Shown here piece after piece: positions 17,142 through 25,118 of a stretch of 64,000 nt of DNA. A program made the position numbers and the translations under genes. The first letter of the stretch is position 1. Every line of letters starts with the position of its first letter. The stretch lies in the NCBI RefSeq assembly GCF_042685265.1, contig NZ_JBHUMX010000019.1; one strand, written 5' to 3'. Source of the DNA: Oceanobacillus_B kapialis. Lineage in GTDB: Bacteria > Bacillota > Bacilli > Bacillales > Amphibacillaceae. The notes below the pieces were generated by a model. That model did not search any database. It was not told the DNA's origin and saw only the letters and a program-made list of their open reading frames with translations.

Positions 17142-17173
17142 AACCTTACAAACGAAGTGTTTGTAAGGTTTTT
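17142..17173. terminator. Bidirectional terminator between integrase and tRNA-Arg
   Basis: A perfect 12-bp stem, AACCTTACAAAC/GTTTGTAAGGTT, with loop GAAGT. It is followed by T5 on the plus strand and a T-rich run on the minus strand. It would stop the integrase transcript rightward and the tRNA transcript leftward. Confidence 0.85.
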
Positions 17174-17200
17174 GGAGACGTCCCAGGCAGGATTCGAACC
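17174..17200. other. Likely attachment site end (att) of prophage A at tRNA-Arg
   Basis: The integrase lies beside the tRNA-Arg 3' end and phage sequence begins beyond it. Tyrosine integrases commonly use the 3' part of a tRNA as att core, restoring the gene. The duplicate core should lie left of the window, so its length cannot be defined here. Confidence 0.5.
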
Positions 17201-17252
17201 TGCGACCCACAGCTTAGAAGGCTGTTGCTCTATCCAGCTGAGCTACTGGGAC
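17179..17252 (-). tRNA. tRNA-Arg(TCT)
   Basis: A complete 74-base cloverleaf: acceptor GTCCCAG/CTGGGAC with discriminator G, anticodon loop CTTCTAA (TCT), and T-arm GGTTCGAATCC. No CCA is encoded directly after the discriminator. It is second in a two-tRNA unit behind tRNA-Gly. Confidence 0.95.
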
Positions 17253-17261
17253 AAGTATGTA

Positions 17262-17335
17262 TGGAGCGGGTGAAGGGAATCGAACCCTCATCATCAGCTT
17301 GGAAGGCTGAGGTTTTACCACTAAACTACACCCGC
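17262..17335 (-). tRNA. tRNA-Gly(TCC)
   Basis: Cloverleaf with acceptor GCGGGTG/CACCCGC, anticodon loop CTTCCAA (TCC), T-arm GGTTCGATTCC and an encoded CCA (17264-17262). It is nine bases upstream of tRNA-Arg and shares its promoter. Confidence 0.95.
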
Positions 17336-17401
17336 AAATATGTAATTTCCCGCTAAATATTTACCCTTTTTCGTTTGTTCCTTTTTTAACGGACAAGAAA
17401 T

Positions 17402-17430
17402 ATTATATGCATAATCCAAACAAATGTCAA
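17402..17430 (-). promoter_or_regulatory. Consensus sigma-A promoter of the tRNA-Gly/tRNA-Arg unit
   Basis: On the minus strand TTGACA (17430-17425), a 17-bp spacer and TATAAT (17407-17402) match both consensus hexamers exactly, about 65 bases upstream of tRNA-Gly. Confidence 0.85.
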
Positions 17431-17504
17431 CACTTTTTCTATAAAATATTTGAAACCTACCAGGCTTTGAAAATCCCGTAGCCTGATAAGCTTCAAACTT
17501 CCCT

Positions 17505-18014
17505 TTATAATGATGCCTGATAAGCTAAATCCTGTACTTCTTTCCCATCCAATGTATGAAACGTAACATTAAATTCATTTGGCGTTTTCCATTCTAAGAT
17601 GGCATATGTTTTTTCTACACGTCCCCTGGGCTGGCGAATACTCCCTGGATTTATAAACAATTGACCATCTACTTGCTGTGCCCCTGCAACGTGGGTGTGA
17701 CCAAAACAAATGATCTTTGCTCCTAATTCTTCAGCTCGGTAACCAACCGTCATTAGATTCTGTTTAACATTATGCAAATGACCATGTACAGCAAGAATTT
17801 TAACGCCTTCAATGTCCAACGTTTGTTCTTCCGGATATCTTGTATCAATATCACAATTCCCAGCGACCTTATAGAAGCCATCCATCTCTTGTGAATCCAT
17901 ATCAAGCTCAGAATCGCCGCAATGAATCATAAATTCGAGTTTATGCTTTTGTTTAATTTGTAATAATTCGTCTGTTAATCCATGACTATCACTTGTAATA
18001 AGTACCTGTGTCAT
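17505..18014 (-). CDS. ysnB: YsnB/YfcE-family metallophosphoesterase
   Basis: A 169-residue calcineurin-like phosphodiesterase of the MJ0936/YfcE family. Metal ligands are visible in TSDSHG (near residue 8), HCGDSE, GNCD, VHGHLH and FGHTHVAG. YfcE-type enzymes hydrolyse small phosphodiesters; the natural substrate is unknown. ATG 18014 follows GGTGG, while the upstream TTG frame lacks a site. It lies after rdgB in the same order as B. subtilis rph-ysnA-ysnB. Confidence 0.88.
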   Translation of the reverse strand: MTQVLITSDSHGLTDELLQIKQKHKLEFMIHCGDSELDMDSQEMDGFYKVAGNCDIDTRYPEEQTLDIEGVKILAVHGHLHNVKQNLMTVGYRAEELGAKIICFGHTHVAGAQQVDGQLFINPGSIRQPRGRVEKTYAILEWKTPNEFNVTFHTLDGKEVQDLAYQASL

Positions 18015-18071
18015 ACAAACCACCAATCTATGTAGGATTATATAGGATCCATAACACTAGCTATATTTGCG

Positions 18072-18680
18072 TTATATTTGTTCTTTCTTATACCCTTTTA
18101 TCCATTTATCAAACTGCTGAATAGCTCTTGTCCGATGGCTGATTTTATTTTTCTCTTCGGCAGTCAACTCAGCCATTGTCTTCTCACAATCTTCTGGTAT
18201 AAAGATTGGGTCATACCCGAACCCGTTTACCCCTCGTTTTTCATTTGCAATATGCCCTTCACAATACCCTTTACGAAAAATCGTTTCTTTTCCTGGTGTA
18301 GCTAATGCAATCACACAAACAAAACGGGCAGTCCGCTCAGGTTTTGGAACACCTTGTAAATTCTTTAATACTTTCGCTATATTCGCCTCATCATTTTTGA
18401 CTTCCCCAGCATATCTAGCCGAATAGACACCAGGCTCTCCATTTAATGCATCGATTACTAGCCCGGAATCATCGGAGAGTACTGGTAGACCAAGCTTTGC
18501 AGAAATTTCTTCTGCTTTTAAAGCAGCATTTTCTTCAAATGTGTCCCCCGTTTCTTCAACATCAGGTAAGTTTTGCTCAAGGTCCATCATCGATAATGCT
18601 TGTATGTTATAACGCGAAAAGAATTGTTTAAACTCTGCCGCTTTCCCAATATTTCGCGTCGCGATAAGCACCTGTTCCAT
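18072..18680 (-). CDS. rdgB: XTP/dITP diphosphatase (YsnA/RdgB)
   Basis: A 202-residue Ham1-family pyrophosphatase that removes dITP, dXTP and ITP from the nucleotide pool. The substrate loop IATRNIGKAAEF is at residues 6-17, the metal-binding VLSDDSGLVIDAL near 66-78 and the ISHRTRAIQQF base-binding segment near 180. Length is typical. GGAGG lies 7 bases before ATG. It follows rph by 13 bases, so the two are co-transcribed. Confidence 0.95.
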   Translation of the reverse strand: MEQVLIATRNIGKAAEFKQFFSRYNIQALSMMDLEQNLPDVEETGDTFEENAALKAEEISAKLGLPVLSDDSGLVIDALNGEPGVYSARYAGEVKNDEANIAKVLKNLQGVPKPERTARFVCVIALATPGKETIFRKGYCEGHIANEKRGVNGFGYDPIFIPEDCEKTMAELTAEEKNKISHRTRAIQQFDKWIKGYKKEQI

Positions 18681-18693
18681 AACTATTCCTCCA

Positions 18694-19443
18694 TTAAGCT
18701 ATTGTTTCACCAATGCGGTCTGCTAAATCACCTACAGACTCACGTTGAAATGCAAAGAGCTCCTCTATTCCCTCTCCAGCTAAATTAAGCATTGTCTGCA
18801 ATTGATCTGCAGTAAAGGTAGCTTCTTCGCCTGTACCTTGAATTTCCACGAATTCATGCTTCCCAGTCATCACAATATTCATATCGACGTTTGCTTGGGA
18901 ATCTTCTTCATAATTCAAATCAAGAATTTCCGTATTGTCTGGTAAAACGCCAACTGACACAGCAGCCAGAAACTGTGTTACAGGCATATGCTTTATCTTC
19001 TTTTCTTCTAGAAGCTTGCCAAATGCCAGCACAACTGCTACAAAAGCTCCTGTTATAGAAGCTGTCCTAGTTCCTCCATCTGCTTGAATAACATCACAAT
19101 CCACCCAAACAGTTCGTTCTCCAATACTATCTAGATCGACCACTGAACGTAACGCTCTCCCAATTAAGCGCTGAATTTCCATCGTTCTTCCGCTGACTTT
19201 TCCTTTGGAAGATTCCCGAATGTTTCGCTGTTCGGTAGCTCTTGGCAGCATAGCGTACTCCGCCGTAATCCAGCCTTTTCCTTGTCCCCGGAGAAATGGC
19301 GGGACTCTATCTTCAATACTTGCATTACAAATTACTTTCGTGTTACCAACCTCAATTAAAACAGACCCTTCTGGATGTGTAATATAATTTGTCGTAATCT
19401 TCACAGGGCGTAAACTATTTATTTTTCTTTCATCGTTTCTCAT
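18694..19443 (-). CDS. rph: Ribonuclease PH
   Basis: A 249-residue 3'-5' phosphorolytic exoribonuclease that trims tRNA 3' ends. RxxDE-type N-terminus (MRNDERKINSLRP), RGQGKGWITAEY, SGRTMEIQRLIGRALR and the phosphate site ADGGTRTASITGA are all present. ATG 19443 is chosen after AGGAGG; TTG 19446 is not needed. First gene of the rph-rdgB-ysnB unit. Confidence 0.96.
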   Translation of the reverse strand: MRNDERKINSLRPVKITTNYITHPEGSVLIEVGNTKVICNASIEDRVPPFLRGQGKGWITAEYAMLPRATEQRNIRESSKGKVSGRTMEIQRLIGRALRSVVDLDSIGERTVWVDCDVIQADGGTRTASITGAFVAVVLAFGKLLEEKKIKHMPVTQFLAAVSVGVLPDNTEILDLNYEEDSQANVDMNIVMTGKHEFVEIQGTGEEATFTADQLQTMLNLAGEGIEELFAFQRESVGDLADRIGETIA

Positions 19444-19517
19444 CAAAGTCTCCTCCTTGTTTCAACCTTTAGCTTAACATATTTTGCACGAAAGCAACAT
19501 GTTAATACATAATAGAA

Positions 19518-19555
19518 AAACTTAATCATCCGTGTCTAACTGGCCAATTAAGTTT
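19518..19555. promoter_or_regulatory. Inverted repeat in the rph upstream region
   Basis: AAACTTAAT (19518-19526) and ATTAAGTTT (19547-19555) form a 9-bp inverted repeat separated by 20 bases in the otherwise featureless 240-bp gap between gerM and rph. It may be an operator or leader hairpin; nothing else in the gap stands out. Confidence 0.3.
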
Positions 19556-19655
19556 AATTTTCTGTATTATATTTTATCTGAACAACATCGATGCGACTGT
19601 GTTGTTGAACAAAATAGAAGGGAACTTTAAAAAAGCTTGTTTATCGATACAAAAG

Positions 19656-19686
19656 AAAAAGGAGCTATACTGCTTAGCCCCTCCTT
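19656..19686 (-). terminator. gerM terminator
   Basis: Directly after the gerM stop the minus strand reads AAGGA...GCTA / TAGC-TCCTT with a short loop, followed by five T. A GGG bulge interrupts the stem. Confidence 0.7.
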
Positions 19687-20754
19687 CTAAAGCTTTTCAG
19701 TTGGTGTGAACTGCTGTTTGGTTACTGGTTCTTCATATGTCTCGCCGTTTTCATTCATTATCTGCTCAACATTCTCTACTTTTACATCGACCGCTTCAAT
19801 CCCCTCTTGCTCAGTCAACGTCCTTACAAGTGTCTCCATTACCTCGTCGGAGATAACGCCAGTCCCTTCTTCAAGTAAGATATCTTGACTAAACGTTAAA
19901 TCTAGCACGCCTTCCTGTAGTGTGGGCTCTCCTTTTAGAAGTGTTGTAGGGTTAAACACATGTTGTACATTCGTATTAAAACCAGGACCATCAAGTAAAG
20001 ATTCTACAATGGACGAGTAGATGTCCTCATTGTCTGTTTCAACATATTGTGTAACTGGCACATAGTACCGATTTTCATCATGCTGTGTTGGATAATACAT
20101 TGTAACAGCTTTACTATTAATTAAGTCTACTGTATCTGTATCAGTCACATTAATGCCGTTTGCTCTAGAATAACCTTCCCCAACAGGTGTACCATTAACA
20201 GGCATTTCTTTAACTGCATGGCCATTAATTTGTAGTTGCACCGTGTTAACATTGTCGAACTGGGTTAGTGTATGTGTTATCGACTCCAGTATTTGCAGCT
20301 CTTCTTTTGCTTCATAGTCTTTAAATTCTTCTGAGAAATCTACTACGATAGTGCCGTCTTCCTGCAAATTCACACCAAGAATTTGGGTACCTTCTGGCAG
20401 TACAGCTTGAAACCCATTTGGCAACATGGATGTAACTGGCCCACCTTTAACTAAATACTCCAAAACCTGAGAGGCTACTTCTTTTGATTCAGGATTAGGA
20501 AGTTCTATCGTTTGAGCCGCGACCATCCCATTTGCATCTACCAAATACAATTGTCTTGGCACAGTTTCACTTACTTCCGTTTGTTCCCCTTCATCAGATA
20601 CACCTTCACTGTTTTCACCATTCTCTAAATTATCAACCGGCTCTGCGTTTTGTGGTGGGTCCATATCCTCAAGTGATTGTTCACCTTGAAAACACCCTGA
20701 TAATAATAGAGCCATTGTGATACTACCAGTTAATAATATGCCGCGCTTATACAT
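19687..20754 (-). CDS. gerM: Spore germination/sporulation lipoprotein GerM
   Basis: A 355-residue lipoprotein with lipobox LLLSGC (Cys22). An acidic linker follows, then two GerMN domains: about residues 85-165 (QVLEYLVKGGPVTSMLPNG...GTIVVDFSEEF) and about 220-310 (SIVESLLDGPGFN...VLDLTFSQDI). In B. subtilis GerM is made in the mother cell and helps the engulfment channel and germination. AGGGGGG precedes the ATG. Together with gerE it marks the host as a spore former. Confidence 0.93.
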   Translation of the reverse strand: MYKRGILLTGSITMALLLSGCFQGEQSLEDMDPPQNAEPVDNLENGENSEGVSDEGEQTEVSETVPRQLYLVDANGMVAAQTIELPNPESKEVASQVLEYLVKGGPVTSMLPNGFQAVLPEGTQILGVNLQEDGTIVVDFSEEFKDYEAKEELQILESITHTLTQFDNVNTVQLQINGHAVKEMPVNGTPVGEGYSRANGINVTDTDTVDLINSKAVTMYYPTQHDENRYYVPVTQYVETDNEDIYSSIVESLLDGPGFNTNVQHVFNPTTLLKGEPTLQEGVLDLTFSQDILLEEGTGVISDEVMETLVRTLTEQEGIEAVDVKVENVEQIMNENGETYEEPVTKQQFTPTEKL

Positions 20755-20840
20755 GTCTTTCCCCCCTAGGATGGTTTGTACTATTATGTATACGAGCCCT
20801 CAGAGAAAATAGACCAAAACAGTGTAAAAATAATCAAATT

Positions 20841-20879
20841 AAAAACCCAGAAACCTGTTTGATTAGGTTTGCTGGGTTT
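20841..20879 (-). terminator. racE terminator overlapping the end of the coding region
   Basis: AAACCCAG-c-AAACCT pairs with AGGTTT-c-TGGGTTT, then TTAATTTG. The left arm encodes the last codons of RacE and its stop codon (20865-20863). Confidence 0.8.
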
Positions 20880-21687
20880 GATGTAGCTGTGCTTTTTTTA
20901 TGGTCATCATCTGTAAATATGGGTCCTTAAAGATACTCTTAGCGATATCCATAAATATTTCTAATTCCCCTGTTGTGTAAAACTCATGAATTGGCACGAC
21001 ATCGCTTGTATTAATCACTTTGTGAACGTCTAGTATCGTACTTGTTTCCCTTGCCGTCTCTTCACTGGAGGAAATTACGGTAACGTGCTCCCCCATTACA
21101 TTTTGTATGGTTTTCTTTAGCAAAGGATAGTGGGTACAACCAAGGATTAGTGTATCCATTTGTTTGCTTTCCTTAAACGGAGCCAAGCTAGACTGCACAA
21201 CTTCTTCAGCTTTTTCTCCTGTTAAAACCCCTTGCTCCACCATAGGTACAAATAAAGGGCACGCCAAGCCACTCACTTCAATCCCTGAATGAATGGCCTC
21301 AAGCGCCTTCGTGTATGCTTCACTACGAATTGTGCCCTCAGTACCAATAACACCAATATTATTATTTCTAGTAAACTTAATTGCCGCCCTTGCGCCAGGC
21401 TGAATGACGCCAATCACTGGAATATCTAGTTTTTCCTGAAGTTCTTTTAATGTGAATGCTGTAGCTGTATTACAAGCAACTACGAGCATTTTTATCTCTT
21501 TCTCAAGTAAGAAATTTACTAGCTCCCATGTGAATTTTTTAACTTCCTCTTCTGATCTGGGGCCATATGGGCACCTTGCCGTGTCTCCAAGATAGATTAA
21601 TTTTTCCTTCGGTAGCTGTCGCATGAGCTCATTTGCTACCGTGAGCCCACCTACTCCAGAATCGATGACCCCGATTGCCTGTTCCAC
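20863..21687 (-). CDS. racE: Glutamate racemase
   Basis: A 274-residue enzyme supplying D-glutamate for peptidoglycan. IGVIDSGVGGLTV (residues 5-17) supplies the catalytic Asp/Ser, VACNTATAF the first cysteine (about 74) and LGCTHYPLL the second (about 185). GTG start at 21687 with an AGAGGCG-like site. It lies 23 bases after the MarR-family gene, as in B. subtilis ysmB-racE. Confidence 0.95.
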   Translation of the reverse strand: MEQAIGVIDSGVGGLTVANELMRQLPKEKLIYLGDTARCPYGPRSEEEVKKFTWELVNFLLEKEIKMLVVACNTATAFTLKELQEKLDIPVIGVIQPGARAAIKFTRNNNIGVIGTEGTIRSEAYTKALEAIHSGIEVSGLACPLFVPMVEQGVLTGEKAEEVVQSSLAPFKESKQMDTLILGCTHYPLLKKTIQNVMGEHVTVISSSEETARETSTILDVHKVINTSDVVPIHEFYTTGELEIFMDIAKSIFKDPYLQMMTIKKAQLHQTQQT

Positions 21688-21710
21688 TAAAAATCGCCTC
21701 TACTTATCTA

Positions 21711-22163
21711 TTATTTATTGTCTACCTGTTTCATTTCTTGATGAAGAAAATCGAGTAATTCACTTAATTGCTCTGTTTGTTCGGAGGAGAATTTTTCAAG
21801 TACTTCTCCAAGATACTCTTGCCTCTTCTGGATAACTTCTTCGATTATGGATTCTCCCTTTTCTAATACATGGATTCTTACCACTCTTCTATCCTTTGAA
21901 TCACGCACCCGTTCGACAAGTTCATTTCTTTCCATGCGGTCAACTAGGTCAGTTGTTGTACTAAAGGCTAAACTAATTTTATTTGATAACTCACCTATCG
22001 TTAAATCTCCTTCTTCAAGTAACCATTGTAACGCTATAAATTGCGGGGAAGTAATGGGATAATTGTTTAATATTTTTCGTCCATTTTGTTTTATAATGCC
22101 TGATATATAACGCATTCTCTTCTCTATTTCATTTATTGTCTTCATTGTTGCATCACTTTTCAA
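21711..22163 (-). CDS. ysmB: MarR-family regulator YsmB
   Basis: A 150-residue MarR protein. Winged helix covers residues about 35-110: QFIALQWLLEEGDLTIGEL, then STTTDLVDRMERNELVERV as recognition helix and RDSKDRRVVRIHV as wing. TTG start at 22163 after AGGGGG. Conserved position before racE identifies it as the ysmB orthologue; its target is unknown. Confidence 0.85.
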   Translation of the reverse strand: MKSDATMKTINEIEKRMRYISGIIKQNGRKILNNYPITSPQFIALQWLLEEGDLTIGELSNKISLAFSTTTDLVDRMERNELVERVRDSKDRRVVRIHVLEKGESIIEEVIQKRQEYLGEVLEKFSSEQTEQLSELLDFLHQEMKQVDNK

Positions 22164-22461
22164 AAATGTAACCCCCTAAATGGTCTTTCATTGCCTAGAA
22201 ATGAAATATGACAAGGTAATAGATGCTAGTGGTTAGTTATATTTAAACACCTCAGCACTATACAAGAACCTCTTACAGTTAATCTTAAATAATTTAAATA
22301 ATAATTTTAACCCATTCTATTCAGCAAACAATTAAAGTGTTTCCTATCAGACTGGCCCAAATCCACTTTCCTCATTATAGTTACATTGATAAGAAAGTGA
22401 GTGAAACTTCATTTGGTGGTGGGTCGCTTTCTCCCACCAAATGTTTGTTGAAGGAATAGGA
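22164..22461. other. Non-coding region between ysmB and gerE, left half, with a hairpin
   Basis: No ORF of note. CATTTGGTGG (22410-22419) and CCACCAAATG (22434-22443) form a 10-bp stem with a 14-base loop and T-rich flank, terminator-like on the plus strand. Nothing else is recognised. Confidence 0.4.
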
Positions 22462-22547
22462 CCTTACCTTAACTGGCAATTGTTCCCCGCTTAGAATGCT
22501 TGATTTCCGCATTCTTGAAGTGGGGTCTTTTTGCCAGTTAGGGTGGG
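22462..22547 (+). ncRNA. Candidate structured RNA upstream of gerE
   Basis: A long imperfect hairpin. P1 is about 16 bp (around TAACTGGCAA 22470-22479 with TTGCCAGTTA 22531-22540, extended outward by four Watson-Crick and three G-U pairs). P2 is CCCCGCTT/AAGTGGGG and P3 AGAATGC/GCATTCT with loop TTGATTTCC. Every non-Watson-Crick pair is G-U only if the plus strand is transcribed, so the RNA should read toward gerE. It lies about 160 bases before the gerE start and upstream of the sigma-K-like promoter. A free small RNA or a second leader are both possible. Confidence 0.45.
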
Positions 22548-22619
22548 ATAAAAATAAGCGGTGACCCTATTATAGCAAATTTTCCACTGAATCACATTGC
22601 AGATGTTGGAAATGTACGC

Positions 22620-22647
22620 ACCGTTTTTTCATTTTCTACATACTTTA
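22620..22647 (+). promoter_or_regulatory. Sigma-K-type promoter of gerE
   Basis: A -35 AC (22620-22621) in GCACC, a spacer of about 17 bp and -10 CATActtTA (22639-22647) match the sigma-K consensus (AC; CATAnnnTA). gerE of B. subtilis is sigma-K dependent, so the promoter half of the locus is intact. Confidence 0.65.
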
Positions 22648-22706
22648 TAGGGACTAAATAATTTCCCTTCATTATGCAGCTCTATAGAGCAAGGAGGGGT
22701 TAACAT

Positions 22707-22889
22707 TTGAAGGACAACGAGTTCAAGCCGAAGCAACTACTAACAAAGCGAGAAAAGGAAGTTTTCGAATTGTTAGTACAAGATAAAACAACAAAAGAAA
22801 TTGCTCAGGAACTTTTTATATCCGAAAAAACTGTCCGCAACCATATTTCAAATGGAATGTATACCAATAACAGATCATGCAGACAGTAA
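22707..22889 (+). pseudogene. gerE: gerE, 5' part, interrupted by prophage B
   Basis: The first 49 codons encode a near-identical GerE N-terminus: LLTKREKEVFELLVQDKTTKEIA then the LuxR-type helix-turn-helix ending VRNHISN. After codon 49 the frame becomes GMYTNNRSCRQ and stops at TAA 22887-22889. Native GerE (74 residues) continues with about 25 residues (MQKLGVKGRS...) forming the dimerisation helix. TTG start at 22707 after AAGGAGG. The sequence change coincides with the end of a serine-recombinase gene, so this is attL. The missing 3' part is not in this window and should lie at the right end of prophage B. Confidence 0.92.
22840..22875. other. attL of prophage B within gerE
   Basis: GerE homology ends near 22853-22860 (AAT GGA ATG), giving the crossover zone to within a few bases. 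The core dinucleotide cannot be named without the right junction. Confidence 0.65.
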
Positions 22890-22905
22890 ACTAACTGTCT
22901 GCATG
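22876..22905. repeat. 12-bp perfect inverted repeat at the left junction
   Basis: CATGCAGACAGT (22876-22887) and ACTGTCTGCATG (22894-22905) flank a 6-base loop that contains the recombinase stop codon. The right arm encodes its last four codons, HADS. There is no T-run, so it may be a recombinase or directionality-factor site rather than a terminator. Confidence 0.6.
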
Positions 22906-24411
22906 AAAGTTATAATCTATATCTATTTCCCCATCAATATGGACTCTAATTTCATTAATTAGTACTTGGAGTGCGTGAAAGAGATCATGATCTCTTTTTT
23001 GGATCTCATCAAAAGCTTCCTTTATATTGTTAATAGTCTTATGGTTAACTTCTTTTTGATTTAGTAAAAAGAGACGATCTTCACTATCTTTTATATTTTT
23101 CTCTAATTCATTCCTCTTACTGGTAAATTCCTCTTCGGATATCAAATTACTCAGTATCAAATCAAGCAGGGTTTTGTGTTGGTTTTTCAAGTCGTCAATA
23201 TGACGCTTTAATTTAGTGGCTTGGTGCTTCTTGTTGTATTCAAGAGAATCGCTAAAGTTTAAAGCAATCTGTTCCCCTTTTTTATTTAAAATATCTAATA
23301 TGAATTTCCGAAAATCTTCATATAATATAGGAACGTGATTTTCACAAAGATCTATTCCACCGCGTCGATAAGCACTGCATTTTAAATAAGGCCAATTTGT
23401 TTTTGTCCCGTCCTTCTTCCTTCTCCAACTTGCAACAATAACCATATTGGATCTACATTTACCACATTTCAACAGTCCTCTAAACTCATTCCAAGGAGTT
23501 ATTCTTGTTTTTTTATTAGTCACTTTTTTACTATTTGCTTTAAGCCATTCTTCCTTTGTTATAATTCCAGGGTGGTGGTTTTCGAATATTGACCACTTTT
23601 CCTCCGGGTTTTTAATTTGCTTTTTACGCCCGTTCACTTTTATTGTTGTGTACTGGTTTAGAATAAGAGTTCCGCAAAAAGTTGAGTTCTTTATGATTCT
23701 TTGAATAGAAGTTATTTGCCATTGATCCTTAGTTTTTGGTGGTAAAAACTCTCCCCGGGCTAGCCCTTCATTTAGATATCTAGTAATGGTTTTAAATCCA
23801 ATCCCATCATTATACCAAGCGTAGATTTGTCGGATAACTGCAGCTTCGTCTTCCTTAATTACTAGCTTTTGATCTACTCTTTCATATCCATAAGGTACCT
23901 TACCAATATGTTCTCCGCGTCTTACTTTAGCTGCCAGAGCTGAACTTATTGAGACAGATAACGTCTTCGGAAGTTGTGCTGCAAACATAGAATGCATTTC
24001 AAACTTCATGTCATTTTTTCCTTCGTATAGACTATCAAAGCCTTCTTCTACAGTTACAACACGGACCCCATGACCAATTAATACTTCTTTAATGTCTAGC
24101 GCATCCTTAAGGTCTCTAGCCAATCTGTGAATTGATTTAAATACAACCATTTTAATTTCTCTATTTCTAGCTTTTTGGAGGATTAGTTGCATTGCGGCTC
24201 TTTCTAAAAAAAGAGTTCCGGACTTATCTTTATCCATAAAAATGGATTCATCATCCCATTCAAAGTTATTCTGTTCCAACCAATAGCGACAAATATCTAT
24301 TTGATTGGGGATAGTTTCTTTCTGTGAATCTTTACCTGAAGATGCTCGAGCATAAACCAAATAAGGATATTCATTGTAAGATGTTATTTCGGCTGTCTTT
24401 TTTTTCAACAT
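22891..24411 (-). CDS. Large serine recombinase (integrase/excisionase of prophage B)
   Basis: A 506-residue large serine recombinase. The resolvase domain (residues about 15-165) begins YLVYARASSGKDSQ with the nucleophilic Ser, and contains FKSIHRLARDL. The Recombinase domain (about 180-290) starts GKVPYGYE. A zinc ribbon (CGKCRSN ... KCSAYRRGGIDLC, about 320-370) and a coiled coil (about 400-460) follow. ATG 24411 lies 8 bases after GGAGG; the longer frame to 24456 has no site. It abuts the truncated gerE, as SprA does at spsM and SpoIVCA at sigK. It presumably integrated the phage and may excise it in the mother cell. Confidence 0.95.
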   Translation of the reverse strand: MLKKKTAEITSYNEYPYLVYARASSGKDSQKETIPNQIDICRYWLEQNNFEWDDESIFMDKDKSGTLFLERAAMQLILQKARNREIKMVVFKSIHRLARDLKDALDIKEVLIGHGVRVVTVEEGFDSLYEGKNDMKFEMHSMFAAQLPKTLSVSISSALAAKVRRGEHIGKVPYGYERVDQKLVIKEDEAAVIRQIYAWYNDGIGFKTITRYLNEGLARGEFLPPKTKDQWQITSIQRIIKNSTFCGTLILNQYTTIKVNGRKKQIKNPEEKWSIFENHHPGIITKEEWLKANSKKVTNKKTRITPWNEFRGLLKCGKCRSNMVIVASWRRKKDGTKTNWPYLKCSAYRRGGIDLCENHVPILYEDFRKFILDILNKKGEQIALNFSDSLEYNKKHQATKLKRHIDDLKNQHKTLLDLILSNLISEEEFTSKRNELEKNIKDSEDRLFLLNQKEVNHKTINNIKEAFDEIQKRDHDLFHALQVLINEIRVHIDGEIDIDYNFHADS

Positions 24412-24623
24412 AAGCCTGACCTCCAAGATAATGATATGTATTACTTTATTATACAATACATGATCATTTTATCTAGAGGGGATGAATGTAAGTGGAGACG
24501 GAGGGAATCTATTAGGTAACTTAATTTCCGGTTTAGTAATTTAAGAAAAAGCTTATTTTTACAGGGGTTCACGAGTTTTATTATTACACATTAAGTGTAT
24601 TATTTTACTCGAATGTTACCACA

Positions 24624-24652
24624 TAAAAGAGGGGTATTACTCCCCTCTTTTA
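24624..24652 (-). terminator. Terminator at the end of the membrane-protein gene
   Basis: AAAAGAGGGG/CCCCTCTTTT with a short loop containing the stop codon region. T-rich sequence follows on the minus strand. Confidence 0.7.
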
Positions 24653-25026
24653 CTTTTATCACTATTACTACTGTTATTTATAGAATTATGCTTTTCTCCC
24701 TCAACTTCTTTTTTGGTTGGATGGTCATTTTCTTTCATACTTATTACATTTTTCTTTAAGTCTTCAACCATGTATTTAGTATCCACCTGTACATCTTTAC
24801 TAACTTCGAGCAATTCTATAATTCTTCCAAAACCAATTATTATAATACCTGTAAATAATCCTGCTAAAGCGTATAGTAGCCACACCAAAAATGATTCTTC
24901 TGTTACCTCTTGGTATTCACCTAAAATATTTTCATCAAATGTCACCACTTCATAATTCTGAAAACCTAGTACTACCCCTCCTATAATACAGAGCACGCCG
25001 ATAGTATTAATTGTTTTAACTAACAT
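24637..25026 (-). CDS. Two-helix membrane protein of unknown function
   Basis: A 129-residue protein with transmembrane segments at about residues 7-22 (INTIGVLCIIGGVVLG) and 47-68 (LVWLLYALAGLFTGIII), then a hydrophilic Ser/Asn/Lys-rich tail. It lies between the recombinase and a rightward accessory block and has its own terminator. No homologue is recognised; a superinfection-exclusion role is possible but unsupported. Confidence 0.6.
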   Translation of the reverse strand: MLVKTINTIGVLCIIGGVVLGFQNYEVVTFDENILGEYQEVTEESFLVWLLYALAGLFTGIIIIGFGRIIELLEVSKDVQVDTKYMVEDLKKNVISMKENDHPTKKEVEGEKHNSINNSSNSDKSKRGE

Positions 25027-25118
25027 CGAATCCCCCTAATCACTTTTACCTCATATTACCATAAAAAAGCAGGACTTTGGACACGTACAGAGAATTAAAA
25101 AATGAGGAGTTGATGACA

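Noticed and set aside
17087..17356. Plus-strand ORF of 89 codons covering both tRNAs
   Set aside because: It is the antisense of two tRNA genes; its peptide is the well-known spurious tRNA-antisense type.
24412..24480. Sporulation-sigma promoter for the serine recombinase
   Set aside because: Weak sigma-E/sigma-K-like bases can be aligned, but spacing and hexamers do not fit well enough; a vegetative TATAAT is also present.
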